NCBI GenBank assembly: GCA_026874595.1
Contig: CM049306.1
Coordinates: 95,597,642 to 95,661,641, forward strand
Direction of reading: 5' to 3'
DNA: 64,000 nt
DNA from: Sipunculus nudus
Lineage: Eukaryota; Annelida; Sipuncula; Golfingiida; Sipunculidae
Part shown: one piece after another, positions 58,301 through 64,000 of the stretch
Layout of the letters: each line of letters starts with the position of its first letter
Numbering within the stretch: the stretch's first letter is position 1
The notes under the pieces: generated by a model
What the model was told of the DNA's origin: nothing
Database searches by the model: none
What the model saw: the letters and a program-made list of their open reading frames with translations, nothing else
Program-made: the position numbers and the translations under genes

Positions 58301-59882
58301 ACAACAATCACAGAATCCTGTTACAAACAGGCACAAAAACATACAAACATGCTGGCAAACACTGTAAGATTATATCCAATTATTATATTGGATTATAACC
58401 AACTACTGATTAATTTCTTGGTTCACCAGCAGATGGCAGCACTGCTTTTATCTGCTGTCATATCACTGTTTTCATTGAATGATAGACCTGTAATCATTAA
58501 TTTATTTAATACATTAGCTCAAAACAAATGAAATTATCATAGGCAGCTATGCAAATGAATAAAGGTATAACCTAACCCTGTATAACCAAAATCAGGTACG
58601 ATCCCAAAGCAGAAATAATATTACAATTGTTTAATGTCTACTTACCTCTATTATATAAGTATTTCCATCTTTTCCTTGTATAGCCTCTACAGCTATGATC
58701 TCCATCCCTCCAAACAACTGGCTGCACTCATCTACCCACATCTTGAATCTGTCAACATGAAATAATGAAATGTCAGTAAATGGATCACAGTGACAGCACA
58801 GGAACTCCAACATGCTAGGAAAGCACTCTCAGTTAGGAGATCTTATATCATGAGGCTATCTATTCAAATTATAATCCCTGAATAATCAACCTTACAAAGA
58901 CAACAAATGAAGAATTTGCTCAAGCCTTATTTCAACATGAACTTGTTAAGCTGGAAAAGCTGTCTATTTCAAACTGACTTGGTTATCTGCCATTATATCA
59001 TCAATGTCAAACTTTTTAATCCTATATGTGTTATTTCACATATTATTTACTCTATTTTTTTTTAAATTAAACAAGTGATTAGACTGATGTTTGAAACACC
59101 AAGTCAACTGGAAAGTTTCTTGAAATTAAGCATTCTTTTGTGTATTTATCTGTCCTATCTGAATTTAAGAACATTTCAGCTACAGCTCATTGCTGCTGTA
59201 AGCCAAGATAGATTTCAAGCCAAGCCAACTTTACCTCCAATAACTTAATCAAATCAAGCCACATGAGTTGGTCGAAGTATAAAATCAGTCAAATTAAATC
59301 TAAGCCTGCCATAAAAATGTAGCTGACATGGCTCCAGGTTCTAATTTCAGTATATCACAGATTCCGCAAACCTGGCTACGTAGAATAGGTGATAACTATT
59401 TCAATCTCGTATCTAAAGTTCTTATATTATTCTGAATAAAAGGTTATATCAGAGAAAATATTTTGTGATAATACTCTGTCACAAGGCAGAAAATGCCATT
59501 ACCTGATCATTGAAGAATACGTGCCTTCAAGAATAAATAATTATAATGCTGATGTATGGGACAAACAGACCAATTCAACACATCCAAGGTTCAAGACATG
59601 GCATGCTTTACTTTACATGTATTTAATTAGATTTTTCCAGGATCCTTAGAGCTGACAACTTCCACACAAGCAGGTAACTTACATGAGTTTCACACAATAA
59701 TGCTTAATTAAGGAAAACTAGCAATAAGAGATTTTCACATAAGTTTCTGTTTCATAAATGTTTCTGTAATATTTGTGTATATGCTCATGTCGTTTTGTTA
59801 CCCTTACCTTTCATTCATGGCTATTTGTTCTAACATTGCTGATCCCGTATTGGCCTTCCAGTTACCAGATATAGATTTTCTC
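55199..59882 (-). CDS. Syn: Synapsin, five 3'-terminal coding exons
   Basis: Spliced on the minus strand: 59,882-59,808, 58,748-58,646, 58,090-57,981, 56,017-55,829, 55,361-55,199. All junctions are GT-AG and phases match throughout (2, 0, 2, 2). The first three exons give the end of the conserved ATP-binding C domain: [69 protein letters not shown]. The fourth is a Pro/Gln/Ala-rich linker and the fifth ends in a domain E-like tail, [12 protein letters not shown]-stop. Synapsin coats synaptic vesicles and controls their reserve pool. The 5' exons (A, B and the rest of C) lie beyond the window. The gene name is based on these unmistakable C-domain and tail sequences. Confidence 0.95.
55829..56017 (-). 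CDS. Syn: Synapsin proline-rich exon
   Basis: Acceptor CTGTTACAG, donor GTAGGTTAC. 189 bp encoding [12 protein letters not shown] and a run rich in Pro, Gln and Ala, the low-complexity linker that binds SH3 domains in other synapsins. Phase 2 at both ends. Confidence 0.9.
56360..57577. mobile_element. 1.2-kb transposon with perfect 26-bp terminal inverted repeats, in a synapsin intron
   Basis: 56,360-56,385 (ACCGTAAAATCTGTG...) is the exact reverse complement of 57,552-57,577 (...CACAGATTTTACGGT). Flanked by ATGT on both sides (56,356-56,359 and 57,578-57,581). Inside, about 130 bp near 56,737 is partly repeated at 57,066. No transposase is visible, so it is MITE-like. Confidence 0.85.
57981..58090 (-). 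CDS. Syn: Synapsin exon, end of C domain
   Basis: Acceptor TGATTTCAG, donor GTAGATCC. 110 bp, phase 0 to phase 2. Encodes [19 protein letters not shown] and ADLVMQKM, the last helix of the ATP-grasp-like C domain. Confidence 0.95.
58646..58748 (-). CDS. Syn: Synapsin exon, C domain core
   Basis: Acceptor GTTGACAG, donor GTAAGTAG. Encodes [20 protein letters not shown] and [14 protein letters not shown], the ATP-grasp core of the family; the Glu of AVEA and the terminal IIE are the conserved positions. Confidence 0.95.
59808..59882 (-). CDS. Syn: Synapsin exon, C domain
   Basis: Acceptor TTTGCAG, donor GTAAGGG. 75 bp, phase 1 base to phase 2, encoding [20 protein letters not shown] and [19 protein letters not shown] is nearly invariant in synapsins. 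Confidence 0.95.
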
Positions 59883-61552
59883 CTGCAAAGACAGGGATCA
59901 CAGAAAGTCAAATTGAAGACGAGGACTGCCATCTACTGCTGACATCTGGTGATAATTAGTAAAACTAAAGCAAGAACATTTACCCTGCCTGTTTGGAATC
60001 AATAGCAGTACCCTTTCTAAGACATTCCTTTCTTTATTCTCCAATTTAATTTTAAAAATTGTCTTTTTCAGAGTCATGAGATTTTAAAGCATTGGATATA
60101 AATTCATAATGATATACAAATGCAAATAAATGAATAAACAAAGTATATATTTCCATAGTGATTGAAAAAAAAGATGTATAAGTGTTGTGAATTCTAGAAA
60201 ACATAAATTGATATATGCTGACAAAGTAAATAATATTGAATTTGAAATTTCTTAATTGGCAGCCTGTTTATTATAAGGCATTTGAATGTTTCAAACATCC
60301 ATCAAAATACATTTCATTATACATAAAAGTTGTCTGAAGAATACTTCAAATGATGGCAGTTTTCAATTAAGAGATTTGGATGAAAGTGAATTCACAGCAA
60401 TGAATTGTTAAAAATAAATAGTTCAAGTGGTGTACTGTCTATAAAACACGGATCCATCAATAGAACAAATTTATCACTGGGTACACAAAAGAATATAAGA
60501 AAACATTGATTTTACAGATTTTACTGAATCTTTAAAAACATACAGATATGATAAAACAATAAAAATAAAAGTATGTATGTTCAATGTGTCAATTCAGTAT
60601 GAAAATGGATTTTTACCTGTAATTCAAATTGACAAACTAAGGCCATATAGTTCCACTGCTTAAAAAGAAAAAGACACCAAACTTCAGACCAAACAAACTG
60701 AGCTAGTATTTAAAAGTGGATATGAAAGTTTCTTAACCCAGGGGTTAGGGTCAGATCTCTGGTCCAAAAAGTAGAGTTATATTTCTAGTCCAAGGTGACC
60801 CAGTTAGACCACTACTGAAATTAGACCCAGTAAACCTCTATTCAAATGTGACCCAATTAGACTTCTCAAGTCAAAGGTGACCCAGTTAGATCTCTAGTCC
60901 CAGAATAAGATTTCTAGTCCAGATAATATCCCAGGGATAAGAGTCAGTCTGAGCAGATGAGATTGATCCCATAGATCAAAATTAGACCTCAAGTCCCAGG
61001 GTATACAGTTGGATCTCTGGTCAGAGACAGCCAAAGTGAGCCTAATCTCTAATTTGTGTGAATAAGGATTCATCTTTTGCCTAGAGATTAAAATCAAATA
61101 TCTGGTCCGATGGGATACTGTTCGATCTCTGGTCCCAGAGAGCAGAGTTTGATCTCAAGTCTCAGAGAATCAGGTGTTATCACTAGTCCTGGAGATCATA
61201 TTTAAATATGTAGTTTAAGGGGACAGGGTTCCATCAGGAAAAGAGCCTAGTGCCACTGCCAGGTAAGTTAAGAACAACCCAAGCTGAACTGGGTTTATTA
61301 GGAGGCATCACAGTATTTATTTTGCTGAAGTGAGCCTATTTTGTAAAGCTTAGTTTTTCTTGAGAATAAATAATATAAAAAAGATAAATTTTATACAATT
61401 AAAAATGCCTGAACCAAATGTTCAGGTTTTGTTTTTTTTTTGTTTCTTGTCGCTGAAAGGAAACAGTGTGATTGTTTAAGTTTAAAAGTGTTGGCTTATG
61501 AAACCACAAGGAAAAACTACACTCAAAATTTAACCGGAAACTAGTTAAATTT
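59883..61552. repeat. Synapsin intron with minisatellite-like GATCTCTAGTCC repeats
   Basis: From about 60,740 to 61,200, irregular units of about 30-40 bp contain variants of AGATCTCTAGTCC and GGTGACCCAGTTAGA. The same phrase recurs at 63,920-63,995. No exon is seen here. Confidence 0.6.
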
Positions 61553-63716
61553 ACTAGATGTGTCTGAATGACACGAATGCCCCTGCCTGGGGCAAATTAG
61601 AAACATTTGTTAAATTTTGTAAAATTTTTTTAAGTTCAGGAGGTGTTGTATGGTCTAAAGTAGGTCAACAAGGGCGAAATGCAAACTCAATCTGTAACAG
61701 GTCATTATCAAGCAACACACCAAAAATCAGGCCAGTATCTGCAGGCATTGTGAAAAAAAGTCCATACATGTGCATTTTTCATAAAAATTTCTGTCTTACA
61801 TGATATTTTCTATGTTCAGGATCTGTCATATGGTCAAAAATAAGTCAACTGGGACGAAAAGCGAACTCGATCTGTATGTGGTCATTATGCGCCCACAGAC
61901 CAAACATTAGGCCAGTATATGAGAAGCATTGCATTGCGAAACCAGAATATTAGCAAAAGCTGATAATCAGTTATAAATTTAAATTGGAGAGGTATGTACC
62001 ATGTTTCATAACAATCCATCAAATGCTTCCTGAGAAATAAGCTCCTAAGTTTTTTTCTATATTAAGCTCTGTGACCTTGAAAAGTAGGTCAAGATCACCC
62101 ATCTTTGAACTTGACCAAGATTATGTAAATATCATGCAATAGCACTGAAGAAATGAAGTTCCTGTGTTGAATACTTTTGGAGATATCCTGCACAAAAGGC
62201 CAAAATTGAAAAATCCGATAAAAATTCATTAAAAAATCAGAAATTGTAGGTGGTGCCACCAAAATTGTGACGATCATTCCAAATGATCATAGTAAGTTTT
62301 GTGAAAATCCACACAATGGTTCCTGAGATATAAGCTTCTGAGTGTTTTTGTATAATCAGCTCTTAAACAAAGAAAAATATGTCGAGGTCACCCACCTTTG
62401 CACTTGACCAAGATTTTGTTGATATACATCTTCACTGATGAAATAAAATTCCAGCGGTGAAACATTTTAGAGATATCCCACTCACAAGGCCAAAATTGAA
62501 AAATCCGATAAAAATTGATTAAAAAATCAGAAATTGCAGGTGGCGCCACCAAAATTGTGCAGCACGTACAGACCATCAGTCTTAATGATCATAGTAAGTT
62601 TTGTGAAAATCCACACAATGGTTCCTGAGATATAAGCTTCTGAGTGTTTTTCTATAATCAGCTCTAAAATGCAGAAAAATGGGTCAAGGTCAGCCATCTT
62701 CGAACTTGACCCAGATTTTATCGATATACATCTTCACTGATGAAATAAAATTCCAACGGTGAATCTTTTTAGAGATATCCCGCTCACAATGTAAAAGTTA
62801 ACACACGCAGGACGAACAGACGCCGGACGGACAGAAAGACCGGCGGACAGACAGACAGCTTGGGTGATGACAATAGCCCATCAGCCTATGAGATGAGGGC
62901 TAAAAACATGTACATTTACATTTGTCATGAAAATTTATTTTTCATGAAATTTTCTATGTTTAGAAGCTGTAAAACAATCAAAAGTAAGTCAACTGGGACA
63001 AAACACGAACTCAATCTGTAACTGGTCATTATCTGCCAACACACCAAAAATCAGGGCAGTACCTGCAGGCATTGCGGAAAAATAGTCCGTACATGTGTAT
63101 TTGTCATGAAAATTTATAGTTTTCATGAAATTTTCTATGTTCAGGAGCCGTAAAACGGTCAAAAGTAGGTTAACTGGGACGAAACGCGAACTCGATCTGT
63201 ATCTGGTCAATATCTGCCCACCGCTAAAAATCAGGCCAATATCTGCAGGCATTGCGAAAAAAAGTCCGTACATGTGCACTTGTCATGAAAATTTCTATTT
63301 TTCATGAAATTTTCTAAGTTAAGGAGCCTTAAAATGGTCAAAAGTAGGTCAACCGGGACAAAATGTGAACTTGATCTGTACCTGGTCATTATCTGCATAC
63401 ACACCAAAAATCAGGCCAATATCTGGAGGCATTGAGAAAAAAAGTCCGTACATGTGCACTTGTCATGAAAATTTCTATTTTTCATGAAATTTTCTAAGTT
63501 AAGGAGCCGTAAAACGGTCAAAAGTAGGTCAACCGGGACGAAACGCGAACTTGATCTGTAACTGGTCATTATCTGCCCACACACCAAAAATTAGGCCAAT
63601 ATCTGTAGGCATTGCGAAAAAAAGTCTGTACAACTGTTTGATTTCGGGATTTCGGAATGACGGAATGACCGACATGGGTGAAACTATATGCTGCGGCCAC
63701 TTTGTGGCGGGGGCAT
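61553..63716 (+). repeat. Satellite-bearing interspersed repeat with hairpin end
   Basis: Near its start is GAATGCCCCTGCC (61,577), close to the reverse complement of its end GGCGGGGGCATA (63,705-63,716). The end forms a hairpin around GGCCACTTTGTGGC and is followed by an A-run. The interior has ~180-bp tandem units with TTTTCTATGTTCAGGAGC-type text at about 61,620, 61,807, 62,950, 63,130, 63,308 and 63,488. Interrupted by a second repeat at 61,940-62,905. Confidence 0.75.
61940..62905 (+). repeat. Second hairpin-ended repeat nested in the satellite array
   Basis: Two ~290-bp units sharing GCCAAAATTGAAAAATCCG and GGTGGCGCCACC-type boxes (62,250 and 62,540), then a GACGGACAGA run and a hairpin TAGCCCATC (62,874) with GATGAGGGCTA (ending 62,902) plus A-run. 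The ~180-bp satellite is present on both sides, so this element inserted into it. Confidence 0.75.
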
Positions 63717-64000
63717 AAAAATGGCTGTATTATGTCACATGTAATATAGCAAAACTTGTTTCAATAAAACAGGTACTTTGTAACATCAACAAATGAATAG
63801 GCTTTCAGGTCAGTTTAAATCAGCCAATATGAGGTTAGCCGTCTTGTTTTGTTCAAGCCAACCGCCTTTGTGTGGATAACATAGTTCTGGGCTCTAACCT
63901 GGGACAAGGACTATCTTTCGCCCCAAAAAGCAGAATTAGATCTCTAGTCCTACAGGCTACAGTTTAACCTCTAGTCCTAGGTAAGCACACCTTATCTCTA

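Noticed and set aside
61620-63640. CRISPR-like array (regular ~180-bp spacing)
   Set aside because: Whole units are repeated with no short-repeat/unique-spacer alternation; this is a eukaryotic satellite in a mobile repeat.

Overview
The window reads as nuclear DNA of an invertebrate animal, most likely a mollusc and perhaps a bivalve. The lineage is an inference. It rests on AT-rich sequence with long TA microsatellites, intron-bearing genes with GT-AG junctions, an invertebrate-type synapsin gene, Gmr1-like Gypsy and BEL/Pao retrotransposons, and short interspersed repeats that carry internal tandem arrays and end in a hairpin followed by an A-run, like the pearl/HINE-type repeats known from bivalves. 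Nothing here looks prokaryotic: no operons, no CRISPR array, no rRNA.

Host genes. (1) Synapsin on the minus strand (five 3'-terminal coding exons, 55,199-59,882), ending in the conserved C-terminal E-like domain. (2) A compact four-exon minus-strand gene (42,537-41,641) that no single open reading frame reveals. All introns are phase 0, it encodes about 108 residues, and I do not recognise it. (3) A family of single-exon NXPE-like type II membrane proteins with a PC-esterase/SGNH-like C-terminal domain. It has one intact 528-codon copy (11,237-12,823), a 5'-truncated copy (1,380-2,126), a copy broken by two stops (30,098-31,783) and small head-to-head fragments on the plus strand (about 13,358 and 32,365-32,531).

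Mobile DNA fills most of 1-42 kb. A Gypsy element (13,471-19,876) has the order gag-protease-integrase-reverse transcriptase-RNase H, with integrase upstream of RT as in the Gmr1 clade. A related solo LTR lies at 6,988-7,795. A BEL/Pao element (about 21.1-28 kb) is internally deleted, carries a 173-bp triplication, and is interrupted by a 1,567-bp DNA transposon with an 8-bp target duplication. A decayed Polinton/Maverick (36.9-40.1 kb, minus) keeps recognisable integrase, packaging ATPase and type-B DNA polymerase pieces. Part of it is duplicated at 1-310.

Duplication layout. The block 10,147-13,410 plus 20,085-20,810 matches 28,719-32,410 plus 32,590-34,300. The block 1-1,050 matches 39,757-41,525. 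In each pair one member carries a hairpin-ended repeat that the other lacks, which fixes the ends of that repeat family. From 42.8 kb on, the sequence is mostly single-copy intergenic or intronic DNA, with a large foldback (44.4-46.8 kb), a transposon with terminal inverted repeats inside a synapsin intron (56,360-57,577), and a satellite-bearing repeat with a second element nested in it (61.5-63.7 kb).
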